Assembly (NCBI RefSeq): GCF_037893015.1
Contig: NC_133661.1
Span: forward strand, 180,894,508 to 180,958,507
DNA length: 64,000 nt
Reading direction: 5' to 3'
Source: Macrotis lagotis
Lineage: Eukaryota; Chordata; Mammalia; Peramelemorphia; Peramelidae
Shown here one piece after another: positions 26,213-37,270 of the stretch. The position numbers and the translations under genes are program-made. Under the pieces are notes generated by a model that saw nothing but the letters and a program-made list of their open reading frames with translations, did no database searches and was not told the origin of the DNA. Positions within the stretch are counted from its first letter, which is position 1. The number at the start of each line of letters is the position of its first letter.

Positions 26213-27840
26213 ATTCATTCCCTTACCCCAACCAACACACAACCACCATTCTATCCCTAGAAACAGAAAGAGAAAGAAGAGAGAGGAAGGAGAGTTGGTT
26301 TTCAATTATTCCCACTTTGTCACCTGTGGTACCTTACTCCAAAGCCCAAGATCCTGACATCTGACTTCCCATATCAATTCTGTCAGTCCTCAAAGAAATC
26401 AGTGTCCAGAACACTATAAGAAATAAAAATGAAAAGGCTTCTACCTTCTATAGAGGTTGACCTTTTATGTGCCTCAGGATTCAAACAGAGAACTAGTCAA
26501 TAATGTCAGATGTACTGATTCCCAGACATTGGCACTAAGCACCTTCAATTCTATGTCCTACAATCTAATCCTTTGGGGGAAGATCACACTAATTCCCTCT
26601 TTGCTCACTACTTAAATGAGGAACCCTTTACCCCTAAATAGACCTACCTACCTGGATGGATTTCACAATACTTGCTAAGTTGGTTCTTCATTCTATCTTT
26701 CACAAAAGTGAAAGAAAAGGAATCAGAGCCTCGAGCAAGATGCCAGATTTGGTGTCTGAGTGATCCAATTCCCAGCTCTTCATTCATAAGGTAAGAGTGA
26801 GAAAAGGTGTACCCCTCCAATAACACTCAACAAACCTACATTATTCCTCTTTAGCTATATCTCAGCCTCTTTTACCTATATCTATTCTCCTGTACTTTGT
26901 GTTTTCTTTGCCTGAAACTTCTGATTCCTAGGCATCTATTTCCTTTGGATTCCTGCAAAACCTTCTCAGAGATAATTTTCATTATCCCTTCCAATCCATA
27001 AGCAAAGCACAGGCAGGTAATTTTTACATTCAGAAGTGACTTTACATTCATAAGTGACCTTCCTTTAATTTAAACCCCTGAGTTGCCAAAGGCGATTGGA
27101 TCATTTAATCACTTCAGTTCCTAAGAGGAAAGAATGCCATGGCATTATTATATTCTATACATTGACATAATTATAGTAAATCACAGAACTGTCTGCTGTT
27201 TCTTTTTCCCCCCTAAAACAGACTCTGAGGGTAATATTGCTCTTTAATTCAGAAGTATAGGATACCGAGAGTCAAATGGAATATAGGTTTCTCTGAGGAG
27301 AGCAAGCAAGATGGGGAGACAAAAAGAAACTAAGTGTGAGAAATAGGACACTTAAGTCTGGGCACTTAAGTCTGCTCTGAGAATCTTCCTCCTTTCAGCT
27401 CAAGATCTTCCAGAGATATAGGGTCTTCTACCACATCAACTTTCTTATTCTGTCAGTGTGTCAATATGGTCAAACTCTGAAAGTCTGAGTCAGTTTTCCC
27501 AAGGGAAAAAAAAGGACTAAGATAACCTACAGAGAAGATGCTACCTTCCACACAAAGTCTGTAGTCTAGAGTGTGGTATAAACCAACAGGGTGCATTTTT
27601 GGCCATCTTAAGTTTTAGGCAACTCAGTCACAATGTGAGAGGAACAGAAAAAAATCTTCAGAGGCTATCAGGTAGGAAAGAAGCCTAAATCTAAGAAGCA
27701 GAATATCCTTGTTCTCCAGCCCCTTGCCTTTCCCCTCTTAATGGACCCCAAAAGCTCATGCCCATGCTACAGGTGTGACACATCATCTTCCATGATGACA
27801 CACCATTGGCATAGGATTTTCATACTAGTTCACTGGAATA
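26213..27840. other. Intergenic, nothing firm
   Basis: Possible L2-derived pyrimidine-rich text at 26880-27000. No exon or gene recognised. Confidence 0.4.
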
Positions 27841-27844
27841 GTTT

Positions 27845-28015
27845 ATGCCATCATCACAAAATGGTAGAAGATGGAAAAGATCTTAGAGATCATCTAGTCT
27901 AATTCCCTCATTTTATAGGTGGAAGAAATGGAAGCCCAAGGAGGCCAAGATCATAAAGTTGGTAGTAGAATTAAAAGATGAGCCTAGGTTCTCTAACAAT
28001 CCACAGGGCCAAGGT
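27845..28015 (+). repeat. MIR-related relic
   Basis: Blocks TTAGAGATCATCTAGTCTAA, CCCTCATTTTATAGGTGGAA and GAGCCTAGGTTCTCTAACAA match the common mammalian MIR-type repeat order. Confidence 0.65.
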
Positions 28016-29318
28016 GATACAAAACAAGTTCATGTGTTGTTCTTTACCACTTTCCTTCCACTGATTCCTCACAAAAGGGGTTATACTAAAAATCCTAGCA
28101 GGAGAATCAAGGATTACACATGGAGAAAAATGGGAGTAGGTAGTGAAATGAAGTCTAGAGGAGCATTACAAATGCTAGTCCTTCCAAAAATAGCAGCAGA
28201 CTTTTGGAACAGCTGCTACTGCTGCGATGTCAGGTAGCGAAGTGAGGGAGGGAAGACTAGAGCTTTCCCCAATATGTCCAGATTAGTTCTTATTTACATG
28301 TTCAACACAGACTAGTCTGGGCTGAATACAGTCTAATGCAAAATGTGAGCAGAAAAGAAGAGAGTCCAATCTTTTATGAATCTCACCCCCAAAACGTACA
28401 TTCCTTCCACTAGTACAGATCACAACCTCACCTTCCCATTGGATGCAATTTTAGTCCATTTATTTCCTTTCTGGAGGGAATCTTCCCAACCATGTGAAAG
28501 CCTTTCTCTGATTCCTTTGAGTATTGCAGGCTGTCCATCTGTTAATACTCACTCTTGATTCACGGCCCATATACTGCATACAGAAAGCCCATGTGTAGCT
28601 GTGATCTGTCCCCAGCATTTGAAAAACCAGGAGCATAGCAGTAGTGGAGTTATTTTGGAGGGGTAGCTCTATGCTTGATTTGGAAACCAGGAGGTTACTG
28701 GAGAATTTCTCCAACATAAAAGAAGAAAATCAAGTTCTGCCTTCCAAAGGGACTAGTAAAGTTCTACTTGAGATTATCTTTGGAAGAATTTTATAAAAAT
28801 ACAAAGAAAGTTACTTTTCATAACAATAGTAGTGGCACTGAGAGGTAACAGACTAGGGGAAGGGGCCTGAATTCAAGAGAAATGTCCCCAAAAGGACAAG
28901 GACAAGGCAGAATCAAAAGGAAGGCTAGAATGGAGTTAAATCAAAAAAGAAACTGTGGCATGAGATCTGCCGGAAGGGCCTCAATCCTTAAAAGGGAGAG
29001 GAGGATGAGATTCTTTAAGCAGAAACACAATTGAGTTTAAAATCCTGAAGGAGTTTTGAATGTGTTATTCTTTGGCTCGATTGGAGAATTCCAATCTGGC
29101 CATCCTTGGGGGATGGTCTCCCAAGTCCAGTGACAGCTCTCCCTGATACTCCTCCCAAAGAGAAGCAAACTCTCCCTCTTTGAATGTAACAGTACCTTGT
29201 ACCTGCCTTAATGCACTTCCACAATACATTGGCTTTAGAATTATTTGTATGTAGGCCATCTCCCTCCCTAGATGGGAACTTTCATTCAAAGAGATAGGGG
29301 TTAGGTCCTTCTTGTCTT
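28016..29318. other. Intergenic, nothing recognised
   Basis: Short overlapping ORFs occur (27959-28237, 28460-28717, 29015-29289), without family resemblance or splice context. Confidence 0.4.
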
Positions 29319-29319
29319 T

Positions 29320-29445
29320 GTATTCTCTACATTTCCTAGAAAGACAGGATTGTGTTTTATTTTAGTAGTTTCTACATTTCCTAGGACATTGTCTTGCACA
29401 TAGCAAGCACTCCATAAATATTTGTTGAATGAATGAATTAATGAA
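29320..29445 (+). repeat. L2 LINE 3' end
   Basis: CTTGCACATAGCAAGCACTC then CATAAATATTTGTTGAATGA and ATGAATTAATGAATG, a typical L2 terminus. The preceding CTACATTTCCTAG block is locally doubled. Confidence 0.8.
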
Positions 29446-29624
29446 TGAGGAGAAGGGCTCTCCTCCTGATTGAGAATGGTGAACTTGGGCAGTCTAAATG
29501 CAAACAGGAGTCTGCTTTACTTTGAAAAGTTGGCCTTTCTGAACTTATATTGCATCTGCCTCTATTTCCCAAGCACTGTAACTCTTAGGGGAAAAATTGG
29601 GGGGAAAAGGAAAGTATAGTGGGA

Positions 29625-29775
29625 AAAACCCTGGATCTGGAGTCAAGAGAACCTGGGGTGAAATCCTGGCTCAGAGACATGTTAGCTGTGTTGTGGCCTT
29701 GGACACATCACTTCATTCTCTGGGCTTGAGTTTTTTCAACTGTATAGAAGAGGATTTATAGCTAACCTCTCACCT
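29625..29775 (+). repeat. MIR relic
   Basis: CTGGATCTGGAGTCAAGAGA, TGGCCTTGGACACATCACTT and CTGGGCTTGAGTTTTTTC follow MIR order. Confidence 0.65.
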
Positions 29776-30560
29776 TATAGGCCAAGATTGAGTCTGGGAA
29801 CCTAAAACTGAATCCTAGAACTCTTGGTTTTGAGCAGAAACCTTTGACAAGTTAAAGATTAAGGCCTGTGTGGAAGTTTTTAAATGTATGTCCAATTTTG
29901 AGTTTTGTTGATTGAATGCATAATAGTAAAAACTTCTACATAGAGGGTTCATGCTTGTCTGTTTTTGTCAAAGTTGCCATTTTATAATATTGCTTATGAT
30001 TAAAATTCTTCATTGACACAGTAGAATTAAAGGGGGAGGTAGGGTTTCCAATGTGGGATATGGGCTCTTGTTTAAACCCACATTAACCAGACCCCTTAGT
30101 CTAAAGGGGTCATCCAGAGAGATTTGGAGAGGAAAATAATCACTATCTACTATGGAAATTGTGGGAATTGAATAAACTACAATGATTCTATCTTGTGTCT
30201 CAATTCTGGGTCTAGTACAATTTCTGTCTTGCAAAAAAATTTTATTCAATTATGGGATTTGTGAGAAAACTAAAGATCTAGGTTATACTGACCAGAAGAA
30301 ATCCAGTCAGATCTGAAGGTTTATGCAGAGTTTTATTCTCATAATTATACATCTCAAGCAACCTATATGTCTTGTTTGAAAATTAGCCCTGTAACTGGTC
30401 TTTACTGCTTCCTTGTTTCTTGACTGCATGCATATAGACACTTGGGGAGGAGGGGAAGCTGAGAGTGAAACACCTTTTTTCTGATTTCAGGAAATTGTAC
30501 CTGTTCACTCTCTACTTCCCAGCATGGGCTATCCCTAATCTTTCCTCCAATTAAAAGTTC
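29776..30560. other. Intergenic, nothing recognised
   Basis: No gene or clear repeat seen between the MIR relic and the next SINE. Confidence 0.4.
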
Positions 30561-30562
30561 AT

Positions 30563-30696
30563 GGGGAGGCTAGGTGGCGCAGTGCATAGAGCACTGTCCC
30601 TGGAGTCAGGAATGCCTGAGTTCAAATCCGATCTTAACCCAGCTGTGTGGCCTTGGGCAAGCCACTTAACCCCACTGCCTTGCAAAAAAAAAAAAA
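30563..30696 (+). mobile_element. tRNA-derived SINE (WSINE1-like)
   Basis: Head GGGGAGGCTAGGTGGCGCAG to tail TTGCAAAAAAAAAAAAA. Short flanking duplication AAAAGTT. Confidence 0.88.
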
Positions 30697-31800
30697 GTTA
30701 ACTAGTTTTATATCCTGTTATTTTTCTTTTAATGCATAAAAATTTGTCTACTACTGTATTTCAAGTCCAGAGCAAAGCTCTAATATGCATAGCTAACTAA
30801 TCAATATGCTTAGAAACTTGCTTTTATCAATTTGTTTCCTCAATTTCAGATTTTACTCATCACACTACAAACTATAAAGAATTCCCCAGAAGTCTGGTGT
30901 TGTGTGGAACACACCACCATCAGGGTGAACAGGAGGGGAGCCTTCCCACAACTTGGTTTTTATTAGAAATAGAATGAAGTTAGCAGTTAGCAGTGCCACT
31001 TACTGATTAAAATAAGAGTGTCAGACTAAATCTGTGAAGGTCCCTTCAACTCTAAATCTATGACCCTATGTAACTCAGAAATTAAATAACTCTGCTTCCC
31101 CAGCTATACCTCTTATCTGCACCAGTTAGAGTCCTAAAATTTATCTAGATAGCTTCCCCATTCCTCAGCTCCATTACATCCCAGAGTCAGACCATAAGAA
31201 ACATCAGAATTCAGGGGTTTTCCTTCAAGCATCAAAAGCCTTGATCACAATCTCTATAGGAGAAGGAAAAAGTCAACTTCGATCAACTGGAATATTCAGC
31301 TGTGATATGCTATTATCCTGAGAATCCAGCTTCTAAGAATTCCAGATTCCCTCTTGTACACAAATAAAAGAAGGGTCATATGGAGTTTTATAAATCTATG
31401 TGTGATATGATAATCAGAGGCACCATCAATCTGAGCCACTAAAAGATCATGGTTCAAGATAAAATTAAGCTAATGTTAGAGGTTTTAATCTACAGACACT
31501 CCAAGATCTATTAAACATTAGTTAAGTATTTACCATGTACAGAAAACTGAGCTGGAAATAGAAATAGAATATCTAGGTGTGCCTGCCTTCAGGTAGCTTC
31601 AAGTTTGGTGTTTTGGTGTTACCTAGTCTAAGTTCCTTGAGAACCAAGGTAGAATCTTATCAATCAACATGCATTCAGGATTGGAGGCCAAAAAATGAGT
31701 AGGGGGACTGAAAAGTAAAGAAATCAGTATTCTAAGAAAGGGTGCTCCCTGTTAGCAGCTGCAGTTTCTCAGAGTGCTAATTAGGTTTTTAAAACTTTTT
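30697..31800. other. Intergenic, nothing recognised
   Basis: AT-rich sequence between two SINEs with no supported gene. Confidence 0.4.
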
Positions 31801-31803
31801 ACA

Positions 31804-31989
31804 GGGACAGCTAGGTGGCAGTGGGGCAGCTAGGTGGCATTGGGGCAGCTAGGTTGCACAGTGGATAGAGCACCATCCCTGGAGTCAGGATCACCTGAGT
31901 TCAAATCCAGCTTCAGACATTTAATAATTATCTAGCTGTGGGGCCTTGGGCAAGCCACTTAACCCTACTGCCTTGAAAAAAAAAAAAAA
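31804..31989 (+). mobile_element. tRNA-derived SINE with triplicated head
   Basis: A complete WSINE1-like element whose first 20 or so bases (GCAGCTAGGTGGCA-like) occur three times in a row before the normal body. The flanks share AACTTTT(T)ACA as a target-site duplication, so the extra heads lie inside the inserted unit. Confidence 0.88.
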
Positions 31990-32344
31990 CTTTTACACAA
32001 TCAGCAATAATCTCTTCTTCAGTTGCAAAAAAGAAATGCAAGAAGTATGCTAGCTAGGAGGGTCACAGAAATTCCAAAAAGTAATATTTGTTCCTGTGGG
32101 AAATAAAAATTCTCTGTGATTAGTCTCAGCAGAATTCCCTATGTTATCAGGAAATCCTTTAAAATGGAAAAGGGGCCTCTTTTTCATTTTTTCATCTAGC
32201 TATTGTCAATTAAAGAAGGAAGTCAAGTACAAACCATATAGCTGTTTCCTTTGTCTCAGAAGCTACTTTATCTCACAAGAATATTTCTCCAAAACTCAGC
32301 AATACTCATGTTCATCTACTTTCATCACACAAGAAAAGGAATAT

Positions 32345-32530
32345 GATATATATGTAACTAGAGTCAGGAGAACTGGGTTCAAATTTCATCCATTCCATAT
32401 GGGGCTCATGTGACCTTAGGTAAGTCACTGATTTTGACTAGGTCTCAGTTTTCATCTGGAAAATAAGCAGGTTAGGCTGAATGCCTTTGAAAGATCTTTT
32501 CCAGTTCTAGATCTGATTATTTGAACTATT
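32345..32530 (+). repeat. MIR relic
   Basis: ACTAGAGTCAGGAGAACTGG, GTGACCTTAGGTAAGTCACT and TCTCAGTTTTCATCTGGAAA give the MIR order. Confidence 0.7.
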
Positions 32531-32779
32531 ATTCAAAATAATACAGGATAAGAACAGTAAAGAGGTACAAAAACTCCTGTGGAAGAATAAGGGAGGAATA
32601 GATCATCAAATGGAAGAATGATAAAGACAATAGAGATGCTGTTACTTAAGTTGGACTTTTAAGGAATTTAATAAAATGGAGAATAGGGATAGGGTACAGT
32701 TGGGAGGAAGTAGCAAAAAGTAAAAATTCAGGATGAGGTTAGGACCAGCAAGCAGTTCAGGTTTACCGATGCACAGAGT

Positions 32780-33110
32780 ATAAAAGAAGTATTCTATATT
32801 CAACACAGCATATAATTCATACTAGAAAAAGTCTGATGCCAGATTGAGGAAGGCCTTAAAATGCTTGACAAAGGAGTATGATCTTTATTTGATTGGCAGG
32901 AGGGAACCACTAAGACCTGTTTAAAATGGGAGACATGATCAGATCTAAATTCAGGAAACATTATTAGGCAATGGTGTAAAAAATTGATTGGGGATTAGGG
33001 GAGAGTAGAATCAGGAAAATATTGCAACTGTCCAAGCAATTGGTGCTGAAAGTCTGTATACTAGGATAGTGGGGAGTAGGAATTAAGAGTAAAAAATGTT
33101 AAGGGAAGAC
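32780..33110 (+). repeat. Ancient mammalian dispersed repeat, family uncertain
   Basis: Contains TTGAGGAAGGCCTTAAAATG, GGAGTATGATCTTTATTTGA, GGAGACATGATCAGATCTAA and TATTGCAACTGTCCAAGCAA. This order recurs in many mammalian genomes, but I cannot name the family with confidence. Confidence 0.5.
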
Positions 33111-33249
33111 ATTACAAATGTAAAATCAACTGGACTTGGCAACTGATTCCATAGGAGAGGTATATAAGGGAAGGAAGAATTCAATTTTTAAATTATGTGA
33201 ACAATGACAGCATATTTAAGTCAAATCAACAGTAATCAATCTCAACATA

Positions 33250-33395
33250 GCTGAAATTTTATAGGGTGCTGTTATTCCCATTTTATGGATGGGGAAATTG
33301 TGGCACAGAGTAACTAAGTTACTTGTCCAAGATCATACATCTGAAGTAGGATTCAAACTAAGGTCTTATAATTCCCTTAACTACCTAATTACCAC
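33250..33395 (+). repeat. MIR relic
   Basis: CCCATTTTATGGATGGGGAA, ACTTGTCCAAGATCATACA and AGTAGGATTCAAACTAAGGT match the MIR core and 3' part. Confidence 0.65.
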
Positions 33396-34660
33396 TAAAG
33401 ACACTTAAATGCTGGCAAGTGGTTTCTGACCAAGGATGTAAGAACTCCCAGGCATTCTCACCCTCCAAAACCCCCAGTTTTTTCTTTGAGTGGGGAAAGT
33501 CAGATTTTGAGCACTGAAGCTGAAAGTGGTTATTAAGGTTTAAGACAAAGTTATTGGGGAACCCTCAGATTTACAGGATAAATTTTAGGAACATCTTGTG
33601 ATAAAATCTTTGGAAATTTTTTGCCAAGGATTAAGCCAGCAAAGCTCGGCCACTTGAAGTAGCTCATGTTATCACCAGAGCTTAGAGTAAGGAATTCTCC
33701 AAACTATATAACCATTCCCAGTGTGCTGCAACCAGTTCAGCTGTCACTGTCATACACTGGTCAGTGAGTGTTTACACTGCAACTTGATTTCTTGTGATTG
33801 TCTAGCCTTAAGAAAGTGATGGGGGGAAATGTTATAATGCTGACTAAACTTAAGACTGTAAATAAAATAAAAATATTTTTTGCATAGCTGGTTGTTAAAC
33901 ATTTACCAGCACACCCTTGAACACACTGCCTGGTCCTTAATACTAGATAAAAAAAAAATCAAAGTTGCTAGTCATGCCCAAAAGGGAAAGCATTGTGTAA
34001 GAAAGTAGATAGCCTGTTCTTGCTTAGTAAGTAGATAGCTCTCCAGACTTCCCTCTAGCCTGGCAGGGTCCCCATGGCACTGATACCTCTTTAGCTCTTC
34101 TGCCTCCCAAAGTCCAACCAAGAAAAGGAACACAGGCAGAGAGCTGCTGCCCTGATCCTACTACCAGACTGAGCCAGAGTCCAGCCTAGGGATAGAGAAT
34201 AAAATTGGCATAATGCAAATTTACATTAAAGCAAGATCTGCCTGTATATAAATTATCAAAAGATAAGCTCCTGTCTATCAATTCTTGTGAGAGTATTCTA
34301 TTAAAAAAATCAATTCTATTTTTAAAATTCAGTATGCTTTGTCTTATTGTAGGCAATAATCTTTAAGAAATTTAAGTCTTAAAATGGTAAAAATGTGTTG
34401 GTCTATAGTATAAGATCTATAGGACCTTAAAAAAACTGAGGTAGCAGCAAAAGTAGACTAGGGACTTTCAATCAATAAATATTAATCACCCACAGTGTAC
34501 CAAGAATTGTGATAGTCTCAGAAACTAAGAAAAACCATTGTATTTAAATTTCAGGTAACCCTCATAGCATGGGGAATATTTACAGAAATATACAAGATTC
34601 AGAGTACTAACAGAAAATGTTAGGGGTAGAAATTGCTAAAATTTTACAGATCCTAAATTT
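33396..34660. other. Intergenic, nothing recognised
   Basis: Contains a curious TATATAACC..AATAAAATAAAA stretch (33700-33885) of unknown origin. No exon recognised. Confidence 0.35.
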
Positions 34661-34890
34661 AAATTGCACTAGAACTTTTGGGACACCCTTTTAATACTTT
34701 AAGTGGCAGAAGCTTTTACATATATTTAGTCCAATTACTATGAGTAATATTATTTCCATTTTGCACTTGGGGATCTCACACTCAAAAGACTAGTCCCCTG
34801 GATAGGTATGAACCTATCACACAGGAAGTGGTTGAAGCAGCATTTAAACCCAGAACTCTTTGGAGTCCAAAGTTTGATTTCCACTCAACT
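34661..34890 (+). repeat. MIR-related relic
   Basis: TTATTTCCATTTTGCACTTG and AGCATTTAAACCCAGAACTC correspond to decayed MIR core and downstream blocks. Confidence 0.45.
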
Positions 34891-35676
34891 ATACTGCCTC
34901 CCATCATAGGCACACAGATCTTATCTTGGACTGACAGAAGCAATCAGAGTAAGGAAGTTGACCTCGGGGGAGAACTAATCATTAGAAAAATTATTTGGGA
35001 ATACAAGTCACACATTAAGGCCTGACATTGTGTCTAAGGGCTGGGTATACAAAGAAAGGCAAAAACCATCCCTGCTATACACTCAAGGAGGGAAAACAAT
35101 ATGCAAACAACTATGTACAAACAAGATATAATATACAGGATGAACTGGATGCAAACTCATAGGGAAAGCACTAGAATTTAGGAAAACCATGAAAAGGGAG
35201 GGTTTTAGCTGAAACATGAAAGAAACCAGGAGGATAGATTGATGTAGAGAAAAACCAGCATTAAAGAAGGTTGTATAACAGTGTAGAAAGAGGAAGAGGA
35301 CTGAAACTATACCAGAAATGGGAATAAAGAGGAGGTACCAGGAGGAAGAGGAAACTAAAGGACTTAACTGATTAAATTTAGAACAGGTAAGAATGTATCA
35401 GAGATGACTAAAAGGTAATGCACCTGGGTGGCATGTGTCATTAAGGAAAAGAGAAAATGAGGGGAGGTCCTGGTAGAATATTTTCTGTTTTACAACTGTT
35501 GATTTTTCTAGGTGAGAATATCCCAATAAAGATCTCCAGAATGCTGGAGGAAAAATGGAAGTTGACATAGATTTGAGGGTTTTCTGCATAGAGGTGATAA
35601 AAATTAAGGGACTAGAGCAGAAAAGATCACCGAGGAAATAGTATGAATAAAGAGAATGTTTCAGAATACTAGGGAA

Positions 35677-35751
35677 TACCTAGCTGTGTGGCCTTGTTGG
35701 GTAAGCCACTTAACCCTGTTTGCCTTGCAAAAACCTAAAAAAAAAAAAAAA
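35677..35751 (+). mobile_element. tRNA-derived SINE, 5' truncated insertion
   Basis: Only the 3' half (TACCTAGCTGTGTGGCC to the A-tail) is present, yet it is flanked by a perfect 12-bp duplication, AATACTAGGGAA. It therefore inserted already truncated, as target-primed reverse transcription often produces. Confidence 0.9.
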
Positions 35752-36688
35752 AATACTAGGGAAACATCATGCTTAAAGGACAAGGCAGGGAAGATCAAAA
35801 GGTCACTGAAAAGAAAACTTAGAACATATTGAACTCCCAGAAAAGCCCAAAACATCACATAGTATGGGTAGGAGAAGAGCCTAGGGAGAATTATATTCTG
35901 AGTAAACCACACAAAATGTCCTTTCTAGAGGAAGATGGTCTGATGTTTCCAGACTAGGTAGGTAACTTTTAGAAAGGGGTTCCTTCCTTTTGCAAATTTG
36001 ATGAACATAGCCACTTGGCTTCACAGGCTGTGAAGGAGAATGTGGACATTGGTTTATCTCAAGTTTAAGAAGTAACAAAAGTCATGTAGTTTTGTACTGT
36101 TGTTTCTTTAGCCTGTCAGACTTCACTTGGTGATTTCATTTCCCAAGGAATTAATTACTATGATTTTCAAAACTATCCTGCCGCACTGCCTGCTGACCTC
36201 CAACCTTGAATCTCCAACTGCATTTGAGACATCTCAAACTGCCTGTCCGGTAGAGGTCTTGAACTCGGCATGTCCAAAGGGAATGTATCATTTTGACTTT
36301 TTTGAGTCCAGGACTCCTAAATTCTAAAGGAAGAGAATCTATCGTCCCAGCCTCGAGATCCCACATTTCAGACTCTTGGCTGTTTCCCTAGGGGCTGAGA
36401 GCAGAATGGAAGGCTCCACAAGACACTGTCTGACTCTCTCATTTTATGAGTAAGGAGATGAAACAAGTCTTTAAACCCAATTTTTCCATCTCTATAGGGG
36501 AAAGGAATCAAAGATTTCAGAGTTGGGGGGGATCTCGGGCCACCCAGCACGCCTCTTGGCCTCTCTGAGGGTTCAGGATTGGAACCCAGAGCCAGGGGAG
36601 ATGAAGCCCATCAGTCCACCTTGGTCCTCCCTCATTTCCTAGCTCACCATAGGCCCCGAGGCCTTCTCTTTACAACTGTCAAGGGGAA
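35752..36688. other. Intergenic upstream of SDR39U1
   Basis: No exon recognised. GC content rises from about 36.3 kb towards the SDR39U1 promoter. Confidence 0.4.
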
Positions 36689-36689
36689 T

Positions 36690-36800
36690 GTTAGACTTTA
36701 ATGCTGAGAAAGGCTTTGGATGCCCCCAAGTCCAACCCCCTCATTTTACAGAGATGGAAACTGAGGCACAGAGCAGTCACAGATGGCAGCATCTGCGCCC
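36690..36800 (+). repeat. MIR-related relic near the SDR39U1 promoter
   Basis: CCCAAGTCCAACCCCCTCAT then TTTACAGAGATGGAAACTGA and GGCACAGAGCAGTCACA, a recognisable mammalian repeat core about 280 bp upstream of the start codon. Confidence 0.7.
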
Positions 36801-36889
36801 GGTCCACCCTAGCAACAGTACAGCTTCGGGAATGGCATCCTAAATGGGGAGGCTTCGCGTGTTTACCAGGCTTTCCGGCCCAGGACCCC

Positions 36890-37270
36890 CTTCCCTCCTT
36901 TGCCAGGTTCATACCGTCCCGGTCCCTTTAAAGACTCTCGGCTGGGCGGAGCCGGACTCTGTGGAACTCCTCTCCTTTGTCCCAGCAGGCCCCTCGGGGC
37001 TCGGCGGGGGCGGAAGGGGCGGGCCCGGAAGGGGCGGGGCCTTCCGGCTGCGCAGCCGCAGAGAGCGCCCGCCGCCGCCATGAAGGTGCTTATAGGTGAG
37101 CGGGGCGCCGCGGAGGGAGGGGGCGGGGAGCCGCCGGCGCGATTCCGGCTTGTCTGCTGGCAGCCTGGTGGGGGGCCGCCGCGGACTCTGATCAGCCCCG
37201 GGGAGCGGGGGGCGCGGGCCAGAGGGGCCCTGTGCCCCCGGTGAGGGCCCCGCTGCTTTGTGTCCAGGCG
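36890..37270 (+). promoter_or_regulatory. SDR39U1: CpG-rich, TATA-less promoter of SDR39U1
   Basis: The stretch is strongly GC- and CpG-rich compared with the AT-rich flanks and surrounds the first coding exon. It holds several GGGGCGGGG/GGGGCGG Sp1-type boxes and CCGGAAG ETS-type boxes (about 37015-37050) within 70 bp upstream of the ATG, and no TATA box. This is the usual layout of a housekeeping promoter. The start site was not observed and is inferred to lie within about 100 bp of the ATG. Confidence 0.75.
37080..37095 (+). CDS. SDR39U1: SDR39U1 coding exon 1
   Basis: Only 16 coding bases: MKVLI plus the first base of Gly6, followed by GTGAGC. The intron interrupts the glycine-rich nucleotide-binding loop. 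Confidence 0.93.

Noticed and set aside
5801-36688. Chymase or granzyme exons expected from human synteny on this side of SDR39U1
   Set aside because: No serine protease motif (such as GDSGGP or TAAHC-like codons in an exon context) was found; that cluster would lie further left.
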